A stretch of 64,000 nucleotides of DNA from Reticulascus tulasneorum (Eukaryota > Ascomycota > Sordariomycetes > Glomerellales > Reticulascaceae). The notes under the pieces were generated by a model. That model saw nothing but the letters and a program-made list of their open reading frames with translations. It had not been told where the DNA came from and searched no databases. Shown piece after piece: positions 44,039-56,312 of the stretch. Location: positions 3,472,001-3,536,000 of the forward strand of contig LSAX01000006.1 of assembly GCA_001557505.1 (NCBI GenBank). The letters run 5' to 3'. Made by a program: the position numbers and the translations under genes. Position 1 is the first letter of the stretch; every line of letters starts with the position of its first letter.

Positions 44039-44938
44039 ACTTGCGTTAGCGAGAGACTTGGGGGGGTTAGGACCGCATGTACATAAGGTAGAGTTAGGAT
44101 GGCAGATTACCTCTGAACTTTGACGTAGCTTCTATCTCATACCGGTGCCCTCATCATGAAATCATGATCCTCATCGTCACCTGGCTGAGATGCCGCTGTT
44201 GTCGTAAGGACCAACTCCCTGATGGCATTTAGTAGGTCCAGGGGGGCAAAATGAGTCTCAGCTATCCCATGTTGATACGTCATGGGTGTTTTCATCCATG
44301 AGACACCATATTCCTTTCTTTGGAAACAGATCTCGCATGACGTAAAATTTGACAACGTTGATACCAAACCATTCATCTAAGTAGGTAGCCAAGCGTGCAT
44401 CAACGCCTTACCTCTGCAAGGTGTGTAATCGTCGGGTTACCGTTTTACTGCACCGACTTTGTCGGTGCCACTGCTCTATACCACCCAGTTAGATCCTGCT
44501 CGAGCTGGACGATATCTTCCTCCGCAATATGTTTTAGGTGCCTACTCCTCGCCTATGAGGTTAAATATTCCCGATAAATATAGGTGTACTCTAGTTACGC
44601 CTATTACCATGCCGACTGATTGCCACGCTAACTCCTCCTTACATACTACCTAGGTAATCTATGTAGAAGTGTTTTTACAGAGTACTTTCTCTGCGGCTGT
44701 TGGTATTGTTCGCTGGCTTGAAAGGCCGACGGGGTGGGGCCTCACGTCCAGTATTATGTCCCATACTTCTATAGCTTCGAGCAATGTAGTGTGACTACAT
44801 TCTAGACCTTTCAGGCACCTAGAGAGTTAGCAACACCACATAGGCTAAACCTTGTCGGTTCTGTAATCTCGAAAGTGCAAATCCTTAGGAGATATAGGCT
44901 GGAGATGCGTTAGAGACATTTCCTACAATAGCACAAAC
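44039..44938. other. Intergenic stretch between convergent genes
   Basis: 3' flanks of the sugar-dehydrogenase-like gene and the A-T-C enzyme. A CTACCTAGGTAATC motif of the dispersed type lies near 44645-44660. No gene seen. Confidence 0.5.
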
Positions 44939-47900
44939 TCATACATGTAGGCTCCCCTCCTCTGTAGCTGGAAAAACATCTTTGACCTTCTTGTCCCAAT
45001 TATCCGCATTTGCAATCCTTCTGAGCACCTCAGCTAGACGATCGCAGTAGCCTTCAACCTCCAGATTGTTCATCTGCGCAGTATCCCAGGATGCAACAAA
45101 AATCATATTAACTTTGTCGACCATGAAAGCATTCCAGAACACCCCACTGCACATGCATGAGTTAGCCAAACATGCGTTCCACATCGACATGCTGAAAAAC
45201 TTAAGCTCTGGGGGAGAAACGCGGAAACTCACCAGTCAGGCCAGTCATACCTCGCAACCGGCTTCAGTATTTTGTACTCGCTACTGAGCCCACTGGAATA
45301 CCCCAGACTCACGTCCCAAACAAATGATTGACGATAGGACGCGTCAATAGCCACCTCTGCCTCATCGCCTAAACCCTCGAGAACTTTAGACCAAGGAGCA
45401 TGTGCGTGGGCTTCCAACAGCGTCTGTTCGAGTGCTGATCTCTCCAGCAACTGCCCAATAGTATCTTGGCGGCCAACCTTGATCATGTTGACTGTCCACT
45501 CCACGGTTGGACCATCGATGCTCATTGGTGGCGGTAACATCGTTGTCATCCAGGGTGGGACGAATGGCCAGGATCGGGCTGCATCCCAGGTGTTGAAAAG
45601 AGCATATGCAGCCCCAGTCTGCATGACATTAAAGATTGCCAGGGCAGTCTTCGCGAGCAGTGCAGGCTCGACCCTTCGGGAATGCCTCAATTGTTCCAGA
45701 TGCGGCAAGCAGACCACTCGGCTGGAACGAGGGTATTGGTAGGTACCTACCTGGGCCTCCCAATCACCTTTCCATACTTCGCTACGAACGATCTTCCGCT
45801 GTTCTGCGTGGACTAGGCCGTCACCAGACAGCATCCAGCCTGGTGCTCGTTGTGGCGGCCAGAGAGCTTCAGTAAACCGAGAGATACCCCGAAGCCGATG
45901 TACATTGAAATCAATTGATTCTTGCGCCGGGACGCTTGTTCGGTAAAGGTGAGACAGGTCAGAGTACATCTTGTACGGCGTAAGAGGGGCGATCTTTGCT
46001 TTGTGGTCAGCGATGAGCCGATCCAAATCATTGTGCCACGCTAGAAGCGAAATAGCATCAATTGTGGAATGGTTGTACGTCAAGCACAGAGTAACCTCTT
46101 GCGTTGATCTAGTTGTTATGATTGCGGCTTGGGTCAGAAATATGGAGGAATGGCCACTGTTGGACCCATCCGTGATATATTCCTGTTGCTTAGCCTCATC
46201 GTCGACTTCGAGCTCAAGAATGACGTGGCGCCAGACACTAGCGCTTGGCCGAATGACGATATGGAAAGGTGTCCCATCCATCTCTTGTCCGAGAAGCGTT
46301 CTAAAGAGCGGTCGGCTCACAAGAGCCTTCTCAAGACCAATCCTAGTCTGCCTCGCATCTACTCCACGAACTTGAAACACTGAGCGAGTGTGGTAAGATT
46401 GGGCTCTCTGGCCCACCGCTAACCGGTGAAAACTATCCTTGATGGGCAATACATTTTCGATATCAGAAATCTGCAGGCCGGCTTCATGAACACTCGTCAA
46501 TATCGTATTGCTGAGAAGTTTCGACGGTTTCCCTCCTGTCACCGCTTTCGCTGGCTGCCTTCCGATACTCGCAGCCATGTTCCAAGAGTGGTTCGTTATG
46601 TCACTGCCGTATCGCGACACACCGTTCGCAGCTGGGATGGACCCGTTTAAATCATGGCTAGCGGAATGGCCGTTGATAACTGGAATACGCGCGGCCGTCT
46701 TGGTGATCTGATTGAGCATCTCTTGCTGCTCTTCCCGCTGACCCAGAAGTGCGGCTTGCTTAGCCACTGTGTCATTTTGTGCGATGTCTTGGATGTATAA
46801 TCGAGACCCCATGATATTCAACACCCTATCGCAGAATCTCAGCAGGATAATGCTGTCAGTGTACAAAGAGACACTGTCTTCGGGGTCAGGCCGGATCCCA
46901 ATAAGGTCTTCCCAGATCGTTGTAAGCTGCTCTCTGATACTAGGAGCCTGCACGGCGGAATTTTGTTTGACATCATCCCTTACCAGCTCTATTTTACTTA
47001 CATCAACCTTTTTTAGTAAGAGTTTCTCCGAGTTGACTCTCCGGTGCTTCAGTACCGCTTGTTTGAGCTCTTGTTTCTTCACTTTTCCTAGAGATGTTAA
47101 GGGAAAACATTGAAGACCAAGCTCATTCAAGGTGTAGACCCCATCCAAAGTAAACATTGGCCCAAGACTTCGAGCTTTGTTCGCGATATCAGCCTTCGGA
47201 CATTCTGGTGACGCGTTCACGACTGCCACTGGAACTTGACCAGCAATATCATCTGGGATCCCGACTACTTGTGCCTGCAGTTTGTAAGTCTTGTGTTAGT
47301 TTAGACAACTATATTACTCACAGTTACTCCGGGTATTTCGCTAATGGCAGTCTCAATCCTCGCTGGTGAAATATTCTCCCCAGCCCTTATTATCAGATCA
47401 TTAAACCGTCCGAAGATGCGGACAGTGCCGTCATCATCGATTTGTGCCTGGTCGCCAGTTTTAAGCCAATTACCAACATTATCAACATAGAAGCGCTCCG
47501 GCTCGACTCCGTTGAGATAGTTCGAAATCACCGACGGTCCGCCAATGTGAAGCTCGCCAACTTCGTTTCTTCTAAGAACCTGACCACTTCCAGGACTGCA
47601 GACACGCATCCGAGCGCCAGGCAGGATCTTGCCAACTGCTGGGTGATATCCGTCTACCAACAATGGATCTCGCCTAGACCAACTGATGACTGGTGCGCCT
47701 TCACTCATACCATAAGCCTGAATGGCATCTTTGGTTCCCAAGCCCTCTCTACACAGTTGAATGTCCTCAGAACGTATGAGCGTGCCTCCAATGCTGATAA
47801 CACTCAAGTTTAGGGATGCCTTCCCAGGAAACTCGGGGTTCGCCATCAACGCCTTAACTAATGTCGGTACAGCTGACATGATAGTGCATTGTTCTTTGAT

Positions 47901-48887
47901 CAGAGCCTGGAGGGTCGCTGCAACGTCGAAAGCCTTGGAAGCGAAGACAACAGTACCACCATATCGCCACGCACGCAATGCATTATTCACAGCAAAGATG
48001 TGCGATGCCGGTGTGTGCACTAACCATCGATCGAAGAACTTCAAATCTTCGTTCGGGTCATAGTTACACGTCTGAGATACGAGATTCTTGTTGGTATGAA
48101 CGCATCCTTTCGGACTTCCAGTTGTGCCACTTGTGAAAATGATGAGGGCCACGTCGTCTGCCCCACTATGGGTATCCTCGCTGTTTGAAACTGCTTGAGA
48201 GGTCTCCTGAGGTCCCTTGGATGGGATCAAGCTATCAGGGCTCAATACAATGCTCTTTATGATATTGTCGGCTTGCTGAAGCAATTGCCATCCTGGAACC
48301 TGGGCACCGGAACATTGGATACAGATTTTGGCGCCATCTACGGATTCCAATGCTACCTCGTTGAGGACAGAAGCTTGATCTGCATCTTGGACAACCAATA
48401 CCGTTGGCTGAATAGCAGCCAAAAGAAATCCACTGTCGTTAGCTAGAGATCGGGGATCGAGAGGCACGTATACCATTTGCAGTTTCGCCGCTACCCAGAA
48501 GAAAACACCCCATTCGGCAGAGTTCCATAGGTATACGGCGAGCCGCATACCGCGCTTGCAACCAAGGTGATGCAGCCATGCAGCAAGGAGCTCCGACCTC
48601 TGAAGCAATTTCGCATAACTCCAACGAAGGATTGCCGTACTGTTATTTAAGTCTGTAGGGGCCTCAATATTGGCGCCATTGCTGTGATCAGATGGTGGGT
48701 CGTCTTTCTGCCAAAGGGACACCAATGCGTCGTGGTTGGGAAAAGTTGCGGCGGTTTTGGCAAAGATATCCCACATGGTTTGATCTAGATCGAATAGCTC
48801 GTCTCCCTCAAGCTCGGCCCAAGCGGCAAGCGGCGTGGATTCAGTCTGCTGGGGAAAGCCTCCCGGGAGCGGAGATGCATCCTTCAT
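44939..48887 (-). CDS. NRPS-like enzyme with adenylation, carrier and condensation domains (A-T-C)
   Basis: Three minus-strand exons, 48887-47322, 47274-45233 and 45146-44939, give 1271 residues. The A domain has FTSGTTGSPKG (about 250), YGMSEGAPV, GELHIGGPSVISNYL, TGDQAQIDDDG (about 477), GRFNDLIIRAGENISP and the A10 Lys in LGKVKKQ (about 585). It resembles acyl-CoA-synthetase-type adenylation domains more than amino-acid NRPS domains. A carrier domain follows, with the phosphopantetheine Ser in TDSIILLRF near 663. The rest is a condensation-type acyltransferase: FQVRGVDARQTRIGLEKALVS opens it and YNHSTIDA near 926 keeps the His and Asp of HHxxxDG (first His is Asn). It should load an acyl or aryl acid and pass it to an acceptor. 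No TE or reductase. The likely product is an ester or amide; unknown. Confidence 0.92.
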
Positions 48888-51800
48888 GGCTAACGTTCCG
48901 TGGTGAGGTTGATAGCTTCTGGCAAGCAAGATTTGAGGCTGAAACAGGTATTACCTGAGGTTCCGGTAGTAGATCCAGGTTCGAGTGCTTTGTTCTTGAT
49001 ATAGAGCCGATAGCTACAATAATGACATTTACTGGCGCGAACTCAAGAAAGCTTGTATGGATTGGCCGAAGGTACACTGACGGTTTCACGTACTTTCTTG
49101 AAATACTCTCAGTCTGATGGTAGTACAGGCTATCTCACAAGCAATAACTGCAGAAGCCAAGTACAGCACGACCATCGTTCACCAATGTGAATCCGTCAAA
49201 CTAACAATCGTGCTAGGAAGTCAAGGTCCGACCGGCAGCTCGATCTGTAGGGGTAGGCTTTCCACTGCGAGCTCGTAAGCCACGAGTTCAAGGGCTAGGG
49301 ATAACAATTTGTTCAAAGCTCAAGCTGGTCCTTCGAGGCCCCTCCCCAACTTAGGAGGCGGTTGCACCCGCAGTCTTCGCATCCTTTGCGCATACATAAT
49401 GTCATTGGTATCCGACATCCCAGGTCCTTGATTCGCTACCATGTCTGTGCATGCTGGCCAGCTAAGACTATGACGGTATCACGGGAAGCTTCAGAATCTG
49501 CCGCATTCTCAACTGGGACTACTAAGACGCGTAACTTTTATCCGCCATGGCTGCGAAATTTAGCCCCTCGACGTTCCTTGACCGACAATGCAACATGCCA
49601 CAGTTTGGGTCATTCGTATTGTCGGCCCACCACTGGTCATAGCAGCATTTGCTGGTGGTCCAGCTGGTTGGTGTACCAACATTGACACAGTTCCGTCTGC
49701 AGCAGGTCGCATTGCATATTTCTTGCATCGATCTATCGAACGTGGCGTTTGAGACCACCATCTCGGGCGATGACTTGTCCGAGTTTCTTGCCAGGCTGCC
49801 TACTTCGCTCTATTCTCATGGATAGACATCGATTATCTAGTGCTAGCGACATGATCCTTCCATCCTGCGGAGCGGCACGTCGCAAGATTTTCAGATGTAC
49901 ACTGGCGTCGAAATGGGCTACCGGCCCTAAAATGCCTGCCGCAGAAAGATTGCTGTGACAGCGCACTTGAATTGCATTTACTGGGACTCCATTCCCCGGG
50001 TTTGGCAGCAGATGCTACATGCCCCGCGTGGGTGAGTCCCGGCAATACGCCGCCGAGTCCCACCCAAGGCAGGGTGCATGATCCTCGGGCTCGGTCGCGT
50101 GGTGTGCGTTGTCAGCCAAGCGCTCGCAGCTCAGCCTTCAAATAGGCGCTGTATCAAACACGATGTCACCACCATTCCAAGCTCATTGGAAGTTGGATGG
50201 CGAGTAGCACAGAGGATCCGGAGAGAGGGCTGCAATCCACTCCAAACGTACCGCGACAGTGTAGCAGACCATTGATCTAACCGGCTCCGTGGTTTCTGCA
50301 TGCAAGACGACATTCCACTTTCACTTCTGCGCGCTACAATTGGTCGGCGGGAGTTTCACTGCTGGTTGAGATATGCCGCTGTCTACCTCGCCACCAGAAA
50401 GATAGTACAACCGTTCGCACTTAGGATCTGATTGGATATGAACCGGAGACTAGGTCTAATATCAGTAGGTGAGATGGTAAACTTTTGACCTAATGGACTT
50501 TGCGGCGTATTGCCCACGCTTGGACAATCAGTAAGCCCAGAGACGGCCCGCAATATGCACACGATCGCTAGCCCATGACTGCATTCTGCGATTTAGACGC
50601 ACCTGTTATGCAGTGAGCCTCGTCATTGCCCTTCCAAGATGAAAAACCCGTGTAACCTGCGTGATCCAAGAGCTGGGACCTACTTTTCCATTGGGGCGGG
50701 TTGGCGGGATGTATTCTTGTAAGGGGTTTGAATGTGTTCGTCCAGCCAGGGAGTTGGAACTGATCGACCACACCACTTACTGTGAAGATTCGTGTCAGCT
50801 GATTGAAAATCGAGCCCTGCAAGCATTGAATCATTCTCACTTATGGCATAATTCTAAGAGGCCGCGTCATACGTCTTGAACCCCTTGGCGCCTTATACAT
50901 GTCGTCCTCGTCCGGTAGCCGTTCCGCAAGAGGCGCATGTAAGAGAGCAAACCTGTTTGCCTATATCTTCTCAGCCGATTCTATTCATAGACTTGCAGGT
51001 CAACAAACCGCAACAGCGTAAACTCGGGTCCGAAGGCATTTTAGTCGCCGCGACCAATAACATACAAAATCGGCCAGTCTCGCCGTCAGCGCCACGAATC
51101 CTGGCTGAGAGGCCCAAGTGTAAATCCAGTGTGTAGTGTAGTGAGTTCAATTGCTTGCGGTCACGGAGTACATGCAGGCTAGACTCGCAGACGCCATAGA
51201 TTGCCAATCTAGTTCCTTCGGCCACGCCTTGTGTCCCTCTTATCTAGAGAGAGTGGAGTTGTATCAGTTTGGTGTGGGTCGGGGGCGCCGGAATGTGTTT
51301 TTCAACCTTTTTATATACCCAGATACCTGATATCACCTTACATTATGGTCTATTTCCCTCAAGCCATCGGCAATCGCGGTCCAAGACGCGGAATAAGCCG
51401 CCGGTGGCTCAACAGACAAAAGACAAGGAAGTCGATGGCCAACCATCATGTTGGAAGTTCCCATTGGTTGTTGAGTCTTTGGTTGGGGCGTACATGCCGA
51501 TGTACTGCGCAGTAATTTTGTCCAAGCAACCTGAAATAGTAGCGCCATTCCCTCGCTGCTTCGGGTTCTGGTACCACACCGTGTTGTCAGTACGAGCTAC
51601 TTGATAGGCACAGAGGGCCAAGGAACTTTGATTGATGGCCATATGATTTGTTCACCTCGGAGGATGCAGTTTTGTTTGTGAGAATTCTTATCTGTATGTT
51701 TTGTCAGACACATCAGCCATACGTGCATAAAGGTCGGATATTCCTGGGCCGCATTAATGGGCTAGGATGAGAACCAAACAGTAAGAAGTGCATATATCTT

Positions 51801-51993
51801 AGGCAGAATCTGACCAGATTTATGGCATGGTAGTTTTTGGAACATCATATTCGCCAAGTCAAGACAAGTCACATCAGCACCAAGTGAACAGTGTGACGTA
51901 TCCTTGGTGGACAGCCTATCTTCTTATTAGTCCTGAGTATTTTCTTTGCAGATTACTTCACCTTTGCAAGCCAGGTGTAATCAGATAATAACA
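48888..51993. other. Gene-poor stretch of 3.1 kb with coding-like debris
   Basis: No intact gene. Around 49540-49830 (plus) two successive frames look coding by composition, including VGVPTLTQFRLQQVALHISC and ISGDDLSEFLARLP, but are separated by stops and shifts. The frames near 50078-50275 may belong to the same decayed gene. The rest up to the P450 start is empty, with many short overlapping frames and no motif. Confidence 0.4.
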
Positions 51994-53628
51994 ATGGACA
52001 GACTCGAGATTTTTCAGATACTACTACTTTCATTCCTTCTGGCATATGCCTTTCGTCGTATAATTGAACAAATACGAATCTCTAGGTTCAAACGACAACA
52101 TGGATGTCTGGCACCCAAGAACAAATCGATCGTCAAAGAACCTGTTCTTGGCCTTGATTTTGTTTTTGATAGCCTTCGAAATCTCAAAGCCAATCGATAT
52201 CTTCAATTCTCACACGAGCGCTTCCGTCTATACGGAACTACGTATGTGACAAAACGGCTTCTCTTTGATACCATCCATACCACAGATCCTGAGAATATCA
52301 AGGTGATTCTTGCATCAGACTTCAACAGTTTTCGCCTTTCTGATGTGCGAATCAATGCCATGGCACCTATCTTCGGAACAGGCATTTTCACAACAAATGG
52401 AGCCATTTGGGCTCATTCCCGAGCTATATTACGACCGTGTTTTACGAGAAAGAATATGACGCCTCTGTTGACGATGGTCGAAAGACACTTTCAAAAGCTT
52501 CTCAGTCATATTCCGATTGATAGGTCAACACTTGATCTTCAGAATCTGTTTTTCTGTCTCACCATGGATACTGCAACAGAGTTCTTGATGGGGCATTCGA
52601 CCCATACCTTGGATCCAACCAAGCACACCGATGCGGAAAGCAATTTCGTCAAAGACTACCTTACAGGCTGCTTCCATTCTGTACGAAAGATACAGATGGG
52701 CCCGCTCCAATGCTTCAGCTTCAGTCATGAGGCCAACAAAGCTCGCAAGAGGGCATTTGCGTACATCGATCAGTTTGTCGATGAGGCTTTGAGTGTGCGA
52801 GAGTCTGGCAAGTTCGATGACGATGTAGATGAGAAAGACGAAACTGCCGAGTATAACTTTCTTCGTGTCATGGCTCGGGATACTGGAGATCGGGCACTAC
52901 TGAGAGATCAGATACTTAACGTATTACTTGCTAGTCGGGATACTACTGCTAGCTTAATGAGCAATCTGTTCTATGTTCTTGCAAGGAATCCTGAAATATA
53001 TGCCAGACTTCGACAAGAGGTTTTGAGCGGCATACAAGAAGACTTACCAACGGAAACGGAACTTACGAACATGCGGTTTCTTCGCTGGTGTATTAATGAG
53101 TGTAAGTACAATTTCTCATATCTGCCACCTCAACTCACATGCTGCAGCACTCCGCCTTCATACCGTCGTCCCAGGCAACACACGCGAGGCAGCCTGCGAT
53201 ACCACGCTTCCGGTGGGGGGCGGCATCGACGGACTGTCCCCAATCTTCGTGAAGAAAGGAACTTGTATATTCTACAACCCATATTCCATGCACCGACGCG
53301 AGGACATCTTCGGTCCTGACGCAGACAAGTTCAATCCAGACCGATGGGATGGGCTGCGTCCCGGTTGGGGGTTCATTCCTTTCAATGGCGGACCTCGAAT
53401 ATGCCTTGGCCGTAAGTGTGCATTTGGTCTTGCAATAATGGATAGTGAGCGCTGACATGATATCTAGAGCAATTTGCACTTACTGAAGCGTCCTATGTCA
53501 TTGTTAGAATGATCCAAAGTTTTGAAGCAATCGAGAATAGGGACAACTTGCCTTGGAGCGAGTTCTATTCTCTTGTCCTTACTTCGAAGCACGGAGTCCA
53601 GGTGGCATTAACTCCAGCCACTGTATGA
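51994..53628 (+). CDS. Cytochrome P450, CYP52-clan-like
   Basis: Three exons, 51994-53101, 53148-53411 and 53468-53628, give 510 residues. Donors are GTAAGT twice, acceptors CAG and TAG. The N-terminal anchor is IFQILLLSFLLAYAF. The I-helix reads LASRDTTASL (about residue 313), the K-helix ExxR is ESLRLHTVVPGNTR and straddles intron 1, the PERF region is FNPDRWDGL, and the heme loop [20 protein letters not shown] carries the Cys thiolate near 455 across intron 2. The overall pattern (GIFTTNGAIWAHSRAILRP, then NARF-like heme loop) resembles CYP52/CYP539-type fatty-acid and alkane hydroxylases. It should be ER-bound and use a P450 reductase. It lies next to the A-T-C enzyme and could hydroxylate its fatty-acyl substrate or product. 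That link is inference. No defect seen. Confidence 0.93.
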
Positions 53629-54302
53629 ATACGCTCGAACACTTTGAATATTCTTTTGTACGCAATGGATTATAGTTATCGCCCGGAGGGTTGCTTTGTG
53701 TTGATATTTCGGGATTTGACATGGGAACCAAGCCGGTAGACGAGGTGTGCCGGCAAATTCCAAGTTGTATAGGCTTTGATGGTAGTGCAAACACGATCCA
53801 TAGTTCTATGTGGAAGGGTCAGTTTTTCTTCCCAGCAATCCAAACAGTTCAACTCAAGACTCTGCCAAATTCAGACCCATTTCAATAGTCAATCGCTGCT
53901 GTGATGGTGTCTGGGTCAAAATGCATGACACACTATTGCCAAAACGTTCTGTTTGACCCTTAACTTCTACAACTGTGGGGCTCAAGTGTTCTCATGGATC
54001 TTGGGAGAGTTAAGCGGGCCCATGTTGATTTGATCACATGCTTAATCACCGACGGAGTTAGATTCTCAGTTCCCAGATTCACATTTTGTAACAGTATTAT
54101 TGAGACCAAGGCAGGAGTTGATATTAGTTAGAGACGCCTGATTGGCAACAGCATTTGAGATTCTGCTCGAAGTCCAAAGTTCCCGAACAAGGATATTTGA
54201 AGTAACTAGTCAAGATATATTTTACTTGCAATTATCAAGAAATCGTTTCTGAAAAAGTCTACACACCGAGTCCAAACATTCCCAATACTTTTTAGGTGGC
54301 CC
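53629..54302. other. Intergenic stretch between convergent genes
   Basis: 3' flanks of the P450 and GrpB genes. Small frames on both strands at 53579-53888 have no motif. Nothing else seen. Confidence 0.5.
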
Positions 54303-54905
54303 TCAGTCTAATAGTCCCTGTGCTCGAAATGCGCGCTCAAGGATCTGTCGAATGATATTCTCCTTTCGGAAGTTATAATCCATGACCGACTCCCTGGCAG
54401 CAATGGTTGCTTCAGAGGCTTCCCGCTTTGTCGTTGCATACAAGATCTTATCGTCCTCATGGTCAAGAAGCCAGTCCCTAAAGATCTTGTGTCTAGTAAG
54501 CTCGGCCGCGTCCTTCTCAAACACATGCAGGTTGCAGGCTGGCTCGTAGAGACGAAAGAATCGATGCTGATGCCAGCTTGGTTCGCGAGCCATGAACTGA
54601 AACCCCACGTTCTCGAGGGAAGGGACGTAGTCATCTTCAACAATAATATCCTTTACGACTAGGTCTATGTCGATGACGGCTTTCGCGGGCAGGCCTGGAA
54701 CGCTGGTTGAGCCGACATGTGAGACTGAGACAGCAGTGTCACCGAGTGCGGACAGAATTCGGACTTTGAGTTTGTCAAAGAGATCTGGCCATTCTGGGTT
54801 AGGCTCTGTTATAGATATGATATGCTTGTATTTGGGTTGCGAAACTCTGTCGACCCTGCTGGCATCGTATTCGTAGTGTTTAACAATGTCTGCTACTGAA
54901 GCCAT
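54303..54905 (-). CDS. GrpB/UPF0157 family protein (nucleotidyltransferase fold)
   Basis: A single minus-strand exon of 200 residues from ATG at 54905. The GrpB motif is complete: ITEPNPEWPDLFDKLKVRI, HVGSTSVPGLPAKAVIDIDL (with the Gly-Ser and the Asp pair of the nucleotidyltransferase fold), PSWHQHRFFRLYEPACNLHVF, and FRDWLLDHEDD near the end. In bacteria the family is widespread; dephospho-CoA kinase fusions point to a nucleotide-related role. The substrate in fungi is unknown. It neighbours the P450 and could belong to the same locus, but GrpB proteins occur in many contexts. The 17 codons upstream in frame have no ATG. Confidence 0.9.
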   Translation of the reverse strand: MASVADIVKHYEYDASRVDRVSQPKYKHIISITEPNPEWPDLFDKLKVRILSALGDTAVSVSHVGSTSVPGLPAKAVIDIDLVVKDIIVEDDYVPSLENVGFQFMAREPSWHQHRFFRLYEPACNLHVFEKDAAELTRHKIFRDWLLDHEDDKILYATTKREASEATIAARESVMDYNFRKENIIRQILERAFRAQGLLD

Positions 54906-55259
54906 GATGATCTTGCTATGGGTGTCTTGACTTGAGGGCTTGTTCAAACTGGGCACAGGATCGGTAGCAGCAAAAGCCCAAGATCAAGTTTAATAGCTAC
55001 TACCTGGTGAAGCATGATAAATAATAACGTTTTGATTTGAGCTGAGACGTTTTACCCCTTAAAGTTCGGCGCCGACCACATTACGGGTCTGTTTGTTGCG
55101 GCGAGTGAGTCAGACGGTGGTAGCTGCATGGACCCCGGCGCTATGCATCGGCGAGCCGTAAACGGAAGTTTGGCAACTAAAACTCCAATAAGTCTGCGAA
55201 CAGACAAACTTCGGATCATATGCCCATAGTTACCATTATCGCGCCGTGAAATTCGGTAT
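54906..55259. other. Intergenic stretch
   Basis: Upstream region of the GrpB gene and 3' flank of the next minus-strand gene. No promoter element was singled out. Confidence 0.5.
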
Positions 55260-56312
55260 TTACGGTTCTTCAATATCAACAAACTTGTACGCCCAAAACG
55301 AGCACCACACAAAAGTACCGGCGCAGAAGGCGAAGCTGACAAGGTAGAACACGGCCGCCTGCGAGGATGTTAGTAGTGGCATGAAATGGGAGACTACTAA
55401 GTCGAAATCGACCTTGCTCCCCCCAGCCCATCCTGTGCCATCATAAAGTGGCGTGCACACAAAGACCGTTAGTCCGCACAAGAATGCCATGCATGAATAT
55501 GCCATCAGCATCATGGGGGCCTGCCACGTAAACACCATGTTCCATCTTATTTCAACTTGAGGCATAGTGTTAGGAAACCAACGACCCTTCTCCTGGTCAG
55601 GCAGTCGAGACGAATGAGGAATCGAAGACTGCTCACGGCCATGCTTCTGTCTGTTGATCTTCAGAATCATGGCCAGCTCTCTGTCTAGAGATAGTGGCTT
55701 GGGCGACTTATGGATGGTTTGGAAGATGAACTGCTCGGATGAGGAAAGCAGGATCGCGAAGAGCGAGAGAACCAAGCTTGCGTACCAAGATGCAGGGCCA
55801 AGCCAGTATTGAGTCTTGGGCGAAATCCATGAGAAGCACCCAATAACTGCGGCCGAAAGTAGCGTACTCTGGGTCAAATGACAGTCAGTAACTCAACCTC
55901 AAAATAGCCACCAAGCTACACTTGTTCGAGTGATTGAGAATTTTGTCGGCTAAAATGCACAAGCCATACCGCCAACCCAACTAGCTGGAATTCACCAAGC
56001 TTCCTCTCTCTCCATCGTTTCAGCCGCGCGGATATGACTTCTGGGTCTTCCCTATCCTCAACGCTACGCGATATAGACATGATCGGGCGTAGCGTGTTCT
56101 GTTGGTAAAATCGATTATACGGAAGCGTCAGGATGTCTGTGGCGATGCGTGCGAATTTGCTAGTAATGGTTACGAAGATGATCTTTATGGTTCAATTAGT
56201 ATTTTCAGTTCCTCTGATTCTGGAGAAAGATGTGTAGCTATACCGCGATCATAAGGAATATGTTGGATGCTTGACCTCGGTTCGTCTTGTCGATGGCTTC
56301 CATAGTGGCCAT
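55260..56312 (-). CDS. Multi-pass membrane protein, 296 aa, function unknown
   Basis: Three minus-strand exons, 56312-56244, 56182-55970 and 55868-55260. Donors GTATAG and GTATGG are weak but acceptors AAG and CAG and the frame fit. Four to five hydrophobic segments can be read: SNIFLMIAIIFVTITSKFA (split by intron 1), STLLSAAVIGCFSWIS, SWYASLVLSLFAILLSS, MLMAYSCMAFLCGLTVFVC and AVFYLVSFAFCAGTFVWCSF. The hydrophilic loop between the third and fourth is basic (INRQKHGREQSS). The arrangement resembles fungal membrane proteins that follow ankyrin or heterokaryon-related proteins, but I recognise no named family. The first exon and start are the least certain part. Confidence 0.72.

Noticed and set aside
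32790..54905. A single large biosynthetic cluster running from the LaeA-like gene to the GrpB gene
   Set aside because: Unrelated genes (DUF3176, DUF7136, 330-aa protein) separate the LaeA-like gene from the A-T-C enzyme, and LaeA-like paralogues are frequent outside clusters. Only the narrower 44.9-54.9 kb grouping is proposed.
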